Part shown: positions 54,150 through 62,571 of the stretch, piece after piece
How the letters are laid out: each line of letters starts with the position of its first letter
Numbering within the stretch: position 1 is the first letter of the stretch
NCBI GenBank assembly: GCA_027483945.1
Contig: JAIXTM010000014.1
Coordinates: forward strand, 1 to 64,000
DNA: 64,000 bases
Reading direction: 5' to 3'
From: Hyphomicrobiales bacterium
GTDB taxonomy: Bacteria > Pseudomonadota > Alphaproteobacteria > Rhizobiales > Beijerinckiaceae
Notes under the pieces: model-generated
The model's database searches: none
What the model was told of the DNA's origin: nothing
Seen by the model: only the letters and a program-made list of their open reading frames with translations
Program-made: the position numbers and the translations under genes

Positions 54150-54161
54150 AACCTATCCCAC
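54150..54161 (-). repeat. Phage junction 12-mer, copy C (one mismatch)
   Basis: GTGGGATAGGTT on the reverse strand, one base different from the other copies. It is 30 bp before the GNAT start, just past the stop of the gp10-like gene. Confidence 0.75.
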
Positions 54162-54163
54162 GG

Positions 54164-55717
54164 TCAGACCAGGACGCCGCCGGATTCGCTCAACAGATCG
54201 AGCCGCGACAGGCGGACTTCGGGCGTCGTCTGCGCCTCGATCGTGACCTGCAGGACCGGCGCCAGGGCGGAGCCGATGCCCTCCACGCTCTGCCATTCCG
54301 CATAGCGCTTCGACAGGCCGCCCCAGACATCGACGCCCCAGATTGCAACGCCCCAGACGGCCCCATCGTCGCTATTCGACGGCGACCCGGGCGGCTGGGG
54401 AACATCGGTCAGGTAGTCGGCCATGACCTGAACGTCCGGCGCGATGGAGATGCTCGCCTGCATGACAGGGCGGGCGGCATGCGCCACCTTGAACGAGGCG
54501 GCGTCGCGGCTCGCCGAGAAGGGCCAGGCAACGGCGCAGGAATAGGCGAGGCCCTGATCAGTGCCGCCGACTTCCGCCTCGACCACTTGGCCGTCGGCAG
54601 TGCCGAAGAACAGGCGGTTCTGGTAAACCTCGAAGCACGTCGCACGCCACCCGACATAGCGGCACCAGGCGCCCGTCACGACGTTTGCGGTGAACTGGAT
54701 CGCGGAAGCGCCGTCGAGGGAGGGCACGGTGATGATGGCCATGCTCTCACGCTTCCAGAGCGTGACCTGCCACTCGTCGTCGCGGTCGGGCCGGTCCTGA
54801 ACGGCCTCTTTCCACAAGGGGGCGATGGGCCGTGTCACGGCCTTCTCCGCGAGCGCCTCTTCAGCCAGCGTGATCGCCTGCGAAAGCGGGATCATGCCGT
54901 CTTCGGTCATGACGACGAGATCGCCGCCCGCCTTCATGAAGCATCGCCGGCCAAGGGGGCGGCCGATCTGATAGACGCCTTGAAGCGACCACGAGTTCGC
55001 GTCGCCCGGATTTCCGCCGGAGTAGACGGCGACCTCGCCGAGCGTCGAGAGGAAGACGCACTTGTCGTCGAGGCCTTCGCCGCTGTCCTCGGTGGACCAC
55101 GTCGAGCCCGCGAGAAGGGCGCCGCCGCGCTGGAAGACGCCGCCGAGATTGAAAGCCGCCGCCGCGCCGCCGACGCTGTCGACGGGCAGATAGAAGGCCT
55201 GCAGGCTATCGGCCTGGGCGAAGAACACGCGGTTGCGATGGACCCACACGTCGGTGAGCGTGTCGCTGTCGACGCCGGTGATGGCCGGCGAGGTGGACCA
55301 CGATGCCCCATCGAACAGAAGCCGGTCATCAGCGCCGTTAACGAGCATGAGGAAGGTGGTGCCGCCACTGGTCGTGATCGTTGCCGTCTGGCAGCGGCTG
55401 GCGGTCAAGCCGGTGAAGGCCGGCGAGCCGGCCGCGCCCGACGCCGAGACATCGAACACATCGCCGCCGGCGACGGCAAAGAGCTTCTCATTGCCGCCCG
55501 AGAGGTAGGAAACGAGCGTCTCGACCGGATCGTCGATGTCGGTGGCGTAGTCCTGCGATCCGCGCCGGATGCGGATGTCGTCCTGCTCCGGAAACCAGTT
55601 ATCCAGGACGATCGCGCGCGCCTTCCATTCTTTCTGATCGGCGACGTTCTCGCCAACATACAGCCCGCGCGTCGGCGCGATGTAGGTGTCGGTGCGGGAT
55701 CTGGCCTTCGCGCTCAC
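54164..55717 (-). CDS. gp10-like packaged-DNA stabilisation / tail protein
   Basis: This 517-residue beta-rich protein has repeated SGGNEKLFAVAGGDVFDVSA, TDVWVHRNRVFFAQADSLQA and CFEVYQNRLFFGTADGQVVE blades, a beta-propeller pattern as in P22 gp10-like and T7 gp12-like tail tube proteins. It follows the adaptor gene (4-bp overlap). It probably closes the portal vertex after packaging. Confidence 0.7.
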   Translation of the reverse strand: MSAKARSRTDTYIAPTRGLYVGENVADQKEWKARAIVLDNWFPEQDDIRIRRGSQDYATDIDDPVETLVSYLSGGNEKLFAVAGGDVFDVSASGAAGSPAFTGLTASRCQTATITTSGGTTFLMLVNGADDRLLFDGASWSTSPAITGVDSDTLTDVWVHRNRVFFAQADSLQAFYLPVDSVGGAAAAFNLGGVFQRGGALLAGSTWSTEDSGEGLDDKCVFLSTLGEVAVYSGGNPGDANSWSLQGVYQIGRPLGRRCFMKAGGDLVVMTEDGMIPLSQAITLAEEALAEKAVTRPIAPLWKEAVQDRPDRDDEWQVTLWKRESMAIITVPSLDGASAIQFTANVVTGAWCRYVGWRATCFEVYQNRLFFGTADGQVVEAEVGGTDQGLAYSCAVAWPFSASRDAASFKVAHAARPVMQASISIAPDVQVMADYLTDVPQPPGSPSNSDDGAVWGVAIWGVDVWGGLSKRYAEWQSVEGIGSALAPVLQVTIEAQTTPEVRLSRLDLLSESGGVLV

Positions 55718-56412
55718 AGCGAGATCGTGTCCGGTGTCAGGAGGGGTGCGAGATCGTCCTCCGGCGAGCGGCCCATCGTGACGGCACGATAAGCGCGGTC
55801 GGCGAACGCCTCCTGCTCCACCGCGCTCTGATAGACGAGCTGCTGCGCCTCGTAGGGCAGGCCCTTCTGCATGCGCCAGCGCCAGCGGAGCCCCAGCTTG
55901 AGCAGGCGCTCCGGCATGGCCGGGAAGTCATCGTCCTGAGCGATGCCCAGACGTCGCGTGAGCGTGTCGGCGCTGATCACCCAATGGCTGGAAAAATACT
56001 CGAGCCGCACGACCTCGTCAGCGCCCAGCGCGGGGTAGATGTCCAACGTCCCGCCGATGAGCCGATAGACTTTCTGAACGCCGGCCGAGATCGAATTGGT
56101 GTAGGCGATCCACTCGGCCGAGTTGAGGGGGCCGGTCAGGGGTTCGATCAGCGTCTGATCACGCCACAAGGCCGGCCCGGTCGCGAGACGCTGGAAATCG
56201 GCCGGCAGGTCGAATGAGGTGGAGGCGCCGTCGCCGACGACCTGCGCCGGCACGATGAGCGCGCGCCAGTCGTGGCGGCGGGAGAGCTCGTCACCCTCTT
56301 CCTGAAGCAGCGCCAGAAGCTGCCGAGTGGTCACATCCGTCGCCGTGATGGACGACGGACGCGGGATGCCGAGGAGATCGGCCGCGCCCTGGATGATGTC
56401 GATCGCAGCCAT
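55714..56412 (-). CDS. Phage head-tail adaptor protein (gp4/SU10-adaptor-like)
   Basis: This 232-residue protein starts MAAIDIIQGAADLLGIPRPS, continues LALLQEEGDELSRRHDWRAL and has the FDLPADFQRLATGPALWRD and YFSSHWVI motifs of the adaptor family of short-tailed phages. It should attach under the portal dodecamer. Confidence 0.75.
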   Translation of the reverse strand: MAAIDIIQGAADLLGIPRPSSITATDVTTRQLLALLQEEGDELSRRHDWRALIVPAQVVGDGASTSFDLPADFQRLATGPALWRDQTLIEPLTGPLNSAEWIAYTNSISAGVQKVYRLIGGTLDIYPALGADEVVRLEYFSSHWVISADTLTRRLGIAQDDDFPAMPERLLKLGLRWRWRMQKGLPYEAQQLVYQSAVEQEAFADRAYRAVTMGRSPEDDLAPLLTPDTISL

Positions 56413-56427
56413 GGCGCGGCCCTACCT

Positions 56428-57123
56428 TCACGCGGCCTTGTCGCCGCTCTTCACGTCGTCGTAGCCGAGCTCCCATTCCTCACCGGCGGGCTTGCCGCGG
56501 TAGGCGGGCGGGACGTTGCGCGGCTTGCCCTCGCGAGCAGCCTGCATGCCGCGCTCAAGCGGCGAGAGCTTGCCGTCACCATCGGCGTCGGGATCGGCAG
56601 CCGGGCCATCGCCGCGAATGACTTCGGCCCCGCCCTTGAACGCCGAAATCTGCGCCTCCATGGCCGCGAGCCGCTTCTTGAGCGCCTCGTTTTCAGCCGC
56701 GATCTTGCTGACGGCCGCGTCATCGCCGTTGGCCTTGGCCAGATAGCCCTGCGCCCGGCCGACGAGCTCGCGAACGCCCATGAGGCCGTGGGCGCGGGAC
56801 GATTCCGAAAGATCGGCAAGCGCCTCCACCGTTTTCACGTTGAAGAACGCCAGCTCCTTGACCTGCGAACCGGAGATGCCCGGAAGCTCGGCAAGAGGAG
56901 TGCCCTCCACCGGCGCAGAGGCGTTCTCCTTATACTGCTGGTACTGCGCCTTGAACTCGCGGCGGTCCTCCGGCGTCGCCAGCCGCACGATCTCGTCGCG
57001 CGAGCCAGCGACCACGATGCGGATGTGTTCGCGGTCCTCATAGATATCGCGGCCTTCCTCGGTCGACTTGAACTCGTTGAGGACCGGCTCGCTATAGAAT
57101 TGCACCAGGACGTTGCTATGCAT
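56428..57123 (-). CDS. Phage structural-region protein with coiled coil, unknown
   Basis: This 231-residue protein begins VLVQFYSEPVLNEFKSTEEG, has a HhH-like stretch (LAELPGISGSQVKELAFFNV), a coiled coil (NEALKKRLAAMEAQISAFKG) and an EF-hand-like ADPDADGDGKLSPLERG loop. I do not recognise the family. It sits between decoration and adaptor genes, so it may be a head or completion protein. Confidence 0.6.
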   Translation of the reverse strand: MHSNVLVQFYSEPVLNEFKSTEEGRDIYEDREHIRIVVAGSRDEIVRLATPEDRREFKAQYQQYKENASAPVEGTPLAELPGISGSQVKELAFFNVKTVEALADLSESSRAHGLMGVRELVGRAQGYLAKANGDDAAVSKIAAENEALKKRLAAMEAQISAFKGGAEVIRGDGPAADPDADGDGKLSPLERGMQAAREGKPRNVPPAYRGKPAGEEWELGYDDVKSGDKAA

Positions 57124-57161
57124 GGGTCACCTGTTTGGGTTGGGGGCTGGAGCCCTGATTG

Positions 57162-57644
57162 TCAGAGGGTGGCGCCGACGGTCGGGAACGACAGGGTCGC
57201 CTCGACCACCGCCGCCGAACCGCCGTTGGCGGCGGGCAAGATCATGTCGTTGATGACCTTGGCGCCCGTGGTGCCGTCATCGTCAGCACGACCGGCGGTC
57301 GCGGTCGTGTTGAGGCGGGTGTTGGCCGCAGCCGAGGCCGCGACGTTCACCGGAGCCTGGCCCGCGATCTGAACCCAGCCGTACTCGTTGGCCGCGGCGG
57401 ACGTCACCCGGGCGGCACCGACACGGGCGCCGAGCGGGGACGACGCGGTGGCGAGGCGGGTGGCGACGTGGTTGGCGCTGAGGTGCACCAGGTCACCGGC
57501 GATGGTCGCGCCGGCGAACTGGACGTAGATGAACTCGGCGCCACCCTCGCCCTTGACCGTCTGGCCGAGCGCGTGCCCAGCCTTGGCCTCGTTGAGGTTG
57601 AGCTTCACACCGGCGCCGCCGGTCGCATAAGCAGCGATCGTCAT
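57162..57644 (-). CDS. Capsid decoration-type protein
   Basis: This 160-residue beta-rich protein of small residues (AAYATGGAGVKLNLNEAKAG, then GEGGAEFIYVQFAGATIAGD) resembles DUF2190/cement-like decoration proteins that bind the capsid exterior. It lies 12 bp after the major capsid gene. The function is inferred from position and composition. Confidence 0.6.
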   Translation of the reverse strand: MTIAAYATGGAGVKLNLNEAKAGHALGQTVKGEGGAEFIYVQFAGATIAGDLVHLSANHVATRLATASSPLGARVGAARVTSAAANEYGWVQIAGQAPVNVAASAAANTRLNTTATAGRADDDGTTGAKVINDMILPAANGGSAAVVEATLSFPTVGATL

Positions 57645-57656
57645 GGGAGCGTCTCC

Positions 57657-58646
57657 TTACGCGAAGAGCACGCCCTGCAGCGCCATGTTGCTGCAGGTCA
57701 TGTTGCCGGCCCAGCCGATGATTTCGATCTGGGCGTCCTGGTTGATGGGGCGCCGGCTGTCGCCGATGCGGCTCATGTTGCGGCGCGAATGCGGGCGCAG
57801 CCGCAGGTAGCGCGTGTTCTGGAAGTACATCGTGTTCGACGGCATACCGACGTCGGCACCCGCGTAGATCACGTCGCACTCGTTGCCGACTTCGAAGAAC
57901 TTCAGCGACTTGAAGCCCGACCCGAAGCTGTCGTTGCCCTGGACGCGCTGGAAGGGCGTCAGGCTCTCGGCGTAGAGGTTGTAGTAGTTGACGTCCGCCG
58001 TGATCAGGTCCGGGAAGTCGTCGTTCCGGACCAGGCGCAGCGCGAGCTGGCGCATATACGACCGGATGTTGTCCTTCGTGACCGCGCCGCCGCCGTCCGA
58101 CACGCCGGAGAACTTCTTGTTGCGCCAGAAGTCCCAGGACGCGCGGTTGATGCCGCCCACGATGCCGGACGTCGGCGCGGTGGACAGGAAGGCCTGAAGG
58201 CCGAGCAGCTGCTTGCCGTTGTTGCCGGTGCCGTCGGAATGGACCGAGCGGGCCAGCGCGTTCATGAGCGAACGCTCGAGGTTCTCGATCTTCTTCTTGG
58301 CGAGCCGGATCTTGGCCTCGCGGTTGCCGTCGTTGATCAGGTCCTCGAGGCCCGACGTGGTGACGGTGCCCGCCAGCTGACGGATGTCGTACTCGGCGGC
58401 CGTGAAGAGCTCCTGCGGCGAGACGTCCATCGTCTCGTAGCCGGAATACCACTTCACGGTCCCGTTCTCGGCGTACTCGAGCTCCTCGAGGATCTTCGTG
58501 CCGCCGGTGACGGGGTCGATGTTGCCGCGCTTCTTGAGCCGCTGCAGGAGCGGCATGTGGATCGAGACGTTATCGGCAAGCTCGCCGGTACGGCTCTCGA
58601 TGGTGGTGGCGATCAGGTCGCCGACGCTCGGATTGGGAGAAGGCAT
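57657..58646 (-). CDS. Major capsid protein
   Basis: This 329-residue protein has the features of an HK97-fold coat protein: an early helix (LLQRLKKRGNIDPVTGGTKI), an E-loop with YENGTVKWYSGYETMDVSPQ-like sequence, a spine helix rich in Lys/Glu (NREAKIRLAKKKIENLERSL), the A-domain stretch FFEVGNECDVIYAGADVGMP and FQNTRYLRLRPHSRRNMS near the end. It is preceded by a scaffold-type gene, as usual. Confidence 0.82.
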   Translation of the reverse strand: MPSPNPSVGDLIATTIESRTGELADNVSIHMPLLQRLKKRGNIDPVTGGTKILEELEYAENGTVKWYSGYETMDVSPQELFTAAEYDIRQLAGTVTTSGLEDLINDGNREAKIRLAKKKIENLERSLMNALARSVHSDGTGNNGKQLLGLQAFLSTAPTSGIVGGINRASWDFWRNKKFSGVSDGGGAVTKDNIRSYMRQLALRLVRNDDFPDLITADVNYYNLYAESLTPFQRVQGNDSFGSGFKSLKFFEVGNECDVIYAGADVGMPSNTMYFQNTRYLRLRPHSRRNMSRIGDSRRPINQDAQIEIIGWAGNMTCSNMALQGVLFA

Positions 58647-58663
58647 GGTTCACCTTGTGCGGG

Positions 58664-59731
58664 TCAGGCCGAAAGGTCGTCGTAGGCCTTGGCCAATTGC
58701 TGCTCGAGGCTCACCGGCCCCCGCGCCCCGGGCTGTGACCCGGCACTCGATCCGGCAAGCGATTTGCCGGCGCGCTGGGCGGTTGTCGCCACCTTCGTCG
58801 CCGTCGCGATCTGCGCCTTCGCCTCTTCCGCCTTCTGCTCCGCCAGGAGCTTCGCGCGGACGGTCGGATTGGCCCAGATCGCCTGTTCGTACGCATCCTT
58901 GAGGGACAGGTTGTCGCCCGTGGCCCTCGAAGCCCTGATGAGGCGGGCGACGTCGTCAGCCACGTCCTCGAAATACTTGTTCGCCGGGTCCGTCATGAAG
59001 TTCTGGACCTCGCGGCCCGCCTGTTCGAGGCGCATCGAATGCACCGTCTGGCGAAGCTCGATCAGTTCGGGATCGGCGGCCTTCTGATCCGCGGACGCGG
59101 CCGGCTGCGACCCGGACTGAGCCGGAGCCCCCGCCGCAGCCGGCGCGCCACCGAGCTGCGCCGCCAAGGCAGCGGGCTCGATCCCGATATTTCGGCAGAT
59201 TTCCTTGATGCCGCCGACGAAGTCCTGATGCAGGAGCTGTTCGATGTTGACGTAGGACCGCAGCGCATTCTGGAGCGTGGTGCCCGACTGTTCGGCCATG
59301 TCGGCGAACTCGGCGAGGCCTTTGAAGCGCTCGACGCCGCGTGCCATCTCGGCTTCGCGCTCGACGATCGCCGCCTGAAGCTCAGGCGGCGCCTGGGCGA
59401 ACAGGTCCGCACGCTTGGACCATGACGGCGGTACGGCGCCCGGCTGCGCCTGCCCTGTCTCAGCCTGTTCCTGCTGCTGCCCGTCCGGCGTGGCCTGCGC
59501 ATCGGCGGCTTTGGGCGCAAAGCGGCCTGTCGCCGGGTCGCGGACCAGCCCGCCCTCTTCTGCCGGCGCCGTCGACAGCTGGTCGAAGGCAGCGGACAGT
59601 GCATCATCGAGGCCTGCGCCAGAGGCTTCCGGTTCGGACGGGGTAGCGACATCGGGCGTGCCGCCGCCGTCGATGCCGTCGGCCGACCGCAGGAGAAGAT
59701 ACGAGCGTGGGCTGAGCTCGTCGAAGATCAT
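58664..59731 (-). CDS. Scaffolding protein
   Basis: This 355-residue acidic, helical, low-complexity protein (QQQEQAETGQAQPGAVPPSW) contains FVGGIKEICRNIGIEPAALA and FMTDPANKYFEDVADDVARL, features of podovirus scaffolds. The C-terminus is basic (SLEQQLAKAYDDLS). It lies directly upstream of the coat gene. Confidence 0.72.
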   Translation of the reverse strand: MIFDELSPRSYLLLRSADGIDGGGTPDVATPSEPEASGAGLDDALSAAFDQLSTAPAEEGGLVRDPATGRFAPKAADAQATPDGQQQEQAETGQAQPGAVPPSWSKRADLFAQAPPELQAAIVEREAEMARGVERFKGLAEFADMAEQSGTTLQNALRSYVNIEQLLHQDFVGGIKEICRNIGIEPAALAAQLGGAPAAAGAPAQSGSQPAASADQKAADPELIELRQTVHSMRLEQAGREVQNFMTDPANKYFEDVADDVARLIRASRATGDNLSLKDAYEQAIWANPTVRAKLLAEQKAEEAKAQIATATKVATTAQRAGKSLAGSSAGSQPGARGPVSLEQQLAKAYDDLSA

Positions 59732-60036
59732 GAAAGTCGCTCCAGGCTGCGCGCGATGGCCCGGTCGAGGTCTCGACCGGACTGCATGGGGGCTTCGCGC
59801 ATGAGGTGGCGGTAGTCGTTCCCGACGATCTCGCGATCGCCGCCGTCGCGGGCATTCGCCTCGCGGATCGAGCGCAGATATTCCGACTTGCTGTCGTAGA
59901 CCCTGCCGTCGACCATGGACTGCATCGGCGCCATCGCGTCGCGAATGATCGACGGGAAGCCGGCCTTCTCCAGCGCGGCTTCATTGCGCGGGATCAGCTT
60001 GCCGGTCTTCTTGTCGACGATGTAGCGCTCGCGCAT
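59728..60036 (-). CDS. Hypothetical phage protein
   Basis: This 102-residue polar helical protein starts MRERYIVDKKTGKLIPRNEA. No family is recognised. The N-terminal MRERYIVDKKTGKLI pattern is a common start of small phage head-region proteins. The start at 60036 follows 50 bp after junction 12-mer copy D, and the stop overlaps the scaffold start by 4 bp. Confidence 0.6.
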   Translation of the reverse strand: MRERYIVDKKTGKLIPRNEAALEKAGFPSIIRDAMAPMQSMVDGRVYDSKSEYLRSIREANARDGGDREIVGNDYRHLMREAPMQSGRDLDRAIARSLERLS

Positions 60037-60085
60037 GGCCCGTCCGGTGGTTGTCCGGGTGCCAGAATGCGAGCGCGAAACGCTA

Positions 60086-60097
60086 AAGCTATCCCAC
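60086..60097 (-). repeat. Phage junction 12-mer, copy D
   Basis: GTGGGATAGCTT on the reverse strand. It includes the stop codon of the 52-residue DUF1902-like gene, and the next start is 50 bp downstream. Confidence 0.8.
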
Positions 60098-60247
60098 GGC
60101 TTCGATGAGATCGGGAACAATAGCGTCGATCTTTGCCCGCAAGACGTCGAGTGTTTCAGCCTCGGCAGCGAGGCCTGGAATGTCAGATTCCGCGACGTAC
60201 CAGCGGCTTGCGTCGGCGTCGTAGGCAACAATCACAATCTGGGGCAT
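60089..60247 (-). CDS. Small DUF1902/HicB-like protein
   Basis: A 52-residue reading frame encodes MPQIVIVAYDADASRWYVAE, then SDIPGLAAEAETLDVLRAKI and DAIVPDLIEAVG. The pattern (beta strand, WYVAESDIPGLAAEAET, helix) is the HicB/DUF1902 partial RNase-H fold. No HicA toxin is adjacent and the HicB DNA-binding tail is missing. It starts 12 bp after the portal stop. A late-operon place is unusual for this fold. Confidence 0.72.
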   Translation of the reverse strand: MPQIVIVAYDADASRWYVAESDIPGLAAEAETLDVLRAKIDAIVPDLIEAVG

Positions 60248-60259
60248 GGACGGCTTCTC

Positions 60260-62176
60260 CTAGGCCACGGGCGCCATAGGCGCGGGTTGCATGGCGGCCT
60301 TCATGGCACCGGCCTCGCGCTTGATGTTCGCGTCGAGCATCATGCCCTCGCGCTTCAACTCGGCATCGACCATCATCTGTTCGCGCCGCAGCTTCGCGTC
60401 GGTTTCGATCTCAGCCATCTTGGCCTGATTGGGGTCCGGCGCCGGCGGCTGGGGCTGGCTCAGCTTCTCCACGATGGCGTTGATGCCGTCCTCGTAGGTT
60501 TGCTCGAGCGAGCGAGCGGCCGGGAAGCCACGCACGACGAACTTGAGCGTCTCGCCCACCATCTTGGCCAGATCGGCGGCCATGGCAGGCGGCGCCTGCG
60601 CGATCAGGCCGATGCCAGCGGTCAGGCCCTGCGTCATGGCCGTGCCGAACTCCATCCGGTCCTGCCGGTCCTGGCTTTCGTCGCTGGCTACGGTGCTGTC
60701 GGCTTCGATCTCGATGACGTAGCCGCGCATCTGATCGTCGCGCATCAAGGTGACCATTTCGTCGGTCACCTCCATCTGCGTCAGCCTGGCCAGCGTCTCG
60801 CGGTCGAAGTGTTCTGCGATGATCTCTGCCGTCAGGCGGCACAGGTCGCGGGCGAAGCGCGCCATCTCGTTCTGCTTGCGGCGCATGCGGATCGAGCCCC
60901 ACTGCGCCTTGAGCTGCTGCGCGCCCAGCGTCTCGCTGGCTTCGCTGTCGCCGCGGATGATGTCCGAGATGCCGGTGATCTGGTAGACGTCGTCGATCAG
61001 CTGTCGACGCACCGCAATGCAATCGGTGATGACCTTGGACACGGTGTCCACGGGCAGCCAGACGATGCCTTGCGCCTTTTCGCCGAACGCCACCCAACCC
61101 GCGACCGGCACCACGTATGCGCGGTCGTCGTTGGACTTCATCGCCATTTCGATGGCATCCGCGCCCTCGCGCGATGCGCCGGCGGGATAGAAGCCCTTCA
61201 CCCGTAGGGCGTCCTGCAGCGCGTGGATGCGCGCCGTGAGCTGGTTGATCTCCTGGATCTGGCTTTCGTAGAAGATGGCGTCCGGGATTGGGACGAGCGT
61301 CTCTTCGCCGTCGCTCGTCTTGCGCAGCGTTCCGAAAGCCGGCGCGGGGCATGGGAAGAAGCCGGTCAGCTTCAGCAGCGGCTCGTCGTCGTCCAGAAGC
61401 TCGCGGCAGGCCGGCGAGACCCAGTAGACCCGGTCGCTCTCCTTGCACCAGATCTCCCAGATCGGAATGGTGCCGTCGCCATCCTTGGCGGCCCAATCGA
61501 CTGAATAGGGCTTACCCGGGAATCGCGTCTCGTATTCCTTGCGCGTGCGATAGACCCGCCGCGCCACCCACGGCACGTCGCGCCACTGCTTGGCCTTGCC
61601 GTGGCGGAAGTCGTCCCAGGACACGAACTCGGAAACGACCTTCTCGTCGACCTTGACGGGATAGGTCGGCGCTTCAGCATCGTTCGCCTCGAGCCCGGCA
61701 AGCGCGGCCGCGACCGGATCGGCCGGGCGCTGCTCGATCGTGGGCTCGTAGCGGACCCAGGCCGTGCCGCGGGCGAAGTCGACGAGATGGTCGCGCACGT
61801 CCTTCAGGGCGGCATGGGCGTCGTGAAGGTCGAACGTCGTGTTGACGCCCCGCTCCATGCATTCGGACACCGAGCGGGCGAGCTGGTCGCCCTGCGTGTA
61901 GCGGGACTTCACGACGCAGATCGGCGGACGGTCGTAGACGGCCGATTGCTGGATCTCGCGATTGGCCCAAGCAATCTCGAAGCGGCGCTTGGCGCGGTCA
62001 CCATCCTTGCGATTGAGGCCGAACGCACGAACGACGCGCTTCACGTCAGCCTTGAAGGGCGCCAGTTCCTTTTCGGCTTCGTCGAGCCGCGTCAGCCAGG
62101 CCTGCGCCTTGGCTTCGCTCTCGCGCCTGCCGTCGTCGGCTTCCGGGGCGTCGTCGGTCACCGGATCACTCATCAT
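60260..62176 (-). CDS. Portal protein
   Basis: This 638-residue protein has the P22-type portal order: an N-terminal wing (WANREIQQSAVYDRPPICVV, VDFARGTAWVRYEPTIEQRP), a clip/stem region with IPDAIFYESQIQEINQLTAR and YQITGISDIIRGDSEASETL (typical portal), then a C-terminal helical tail rich in Lys/Met (ELKREGMMLDANIKREAGAM) like a barrel domain. It would form the dodecameric DNA gate. Confidence 0.85.
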   Translation of the reverse strand: MMSDPVTDDAPEADDGRRESEAKAQAWLTRLDEAEKELAPFKADVKRVVRAFGLNRKDGDRAKRRFEIAWANREIQQSAVYDRPPICVVKSRYTQGDQLARSVSECMERGVNTTFDLHDAHAALKDVRDHLVDFARGTAWVRYEPTIEQRPADPVAAALAGLEANDAEAPTYPVKVDEKVVSEFVSWDDFRHGKAKQWRDVPWVARRVYRTRKEYETRFPGKPYSVDWAAKDGDGTIPIWEIWCKESDRVYWVSPACRELLDDDEPLLKLTGFFPCPAPAFGTLRKTSDGEETLVPIPDAIFYESQIQEINQLTARIHALQDALRVKGFYPAGASREGADAIEMAMKSNDDRAYVVPVAGWVAFGEKAQGIVWLPVDTVSKVITDCIAVRRQLIDDVYQITGISDIIRGDSEASETLGAQQLKAQWGSIRMRRKQNEMARFARDLCRLTAEIIAEHFDRETLARLTQMEVTDEMVTLMRDDQMRGYVIEIEADSTVASDESQDRQDRMEFGTAMTQGLTAGIGLIAQAPPAMAADLAKMVGETLKFVVRGFPAARSLEQTYEDGINAIVEKLSQPQPPAPDPNQAKMAEIETDAKLRREQMMVDAELKREGMMLDANIKREAGAMKAAMQPAPMAPVA

Positions 62177-62324
62177 CCGACCCGCCGGACAAGAGGTTCA
62201 GGAGCTCCTCCCAGCGCGGATCGTCGGCGGCGAGAAGCCCTTGAGCGTGATCGAACGCCATGCGACCGGCGAGCTGATACGCCTTTCCGAGCGCGTCCTG
62301 GGTGGTGTCGGTGTCCTTGGCCAT
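62166..62324 (-). CDS. Small acidic phage protein (52 aa)
   Basis: This 52-residue protein reads MAKDTDTTQDALGKAYQLAG, then RMAFDHAQGLLAADDPRWEE and LLNLLSGGSDDE. It is helical with no known domain. Its end overlaps the portal start by 11 bp. It begins 29 bp after junction 12-mer copy E, between terminase and portal. Confidence 0.6.
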   Translation of the reverse strand: MAKDTDTTQDALGKAYQLAGRMAFDHAQGLLAADDPRWEELLNLLSGGSDDE

Positions 62325-62352
62325 GCCGCCACCATCGGTGCGCGGCGAATAG

Positions 62353-62364
62353 AAGCTATCCCAC
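62353..62364 (-). repeat. Phage junction 12-mer, copy E
   Basis: GTGGGATAGCTT on the reverse strand. GTGGGATAG encodes the final VG-stop of the 71-residue gene, and the next start is 29 bp downstream. Confidence 0.8.
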
Positions 62365-62571
62365 GCGGTACGACACATAGGAGCGGCGCCGGAACTCGGC
62401 TTCGCCGTCAGCCGTCGGGCGCAGCACGCCGGCATGCGACATGGCAAAGCCGCGCGCCTGCAGCTCCTGCGCTTCGGCCAGCCCGTCAGGAACCCGCATC
62501 GCTCGCGCCGGGCTCGACATGGCAGCGTGCAACAGCATCCACGCCTCTTGGCTCAGTTCGGGACCGCTCAC
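62356..62571 (-). CDS. Hypothetical phage protein (71 aa)
   Basis: This 71-residue protein (MSGPELSQEAWMLLHAAMSS, AGVLRPTADGEAEFRRRSYV) looks like a small winged-helix or helical domain without a recognised family. The start overlaps the terminase large subunit stop by 4 bp. Confidence 0.58.
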   Translation of the reverse strand: MSGPELSQEAWMLLHAAMSSPARAMRVPDGLAEAQELQARGFAMSHAGVLRPTADGEAEFRRRSYVSYRVG

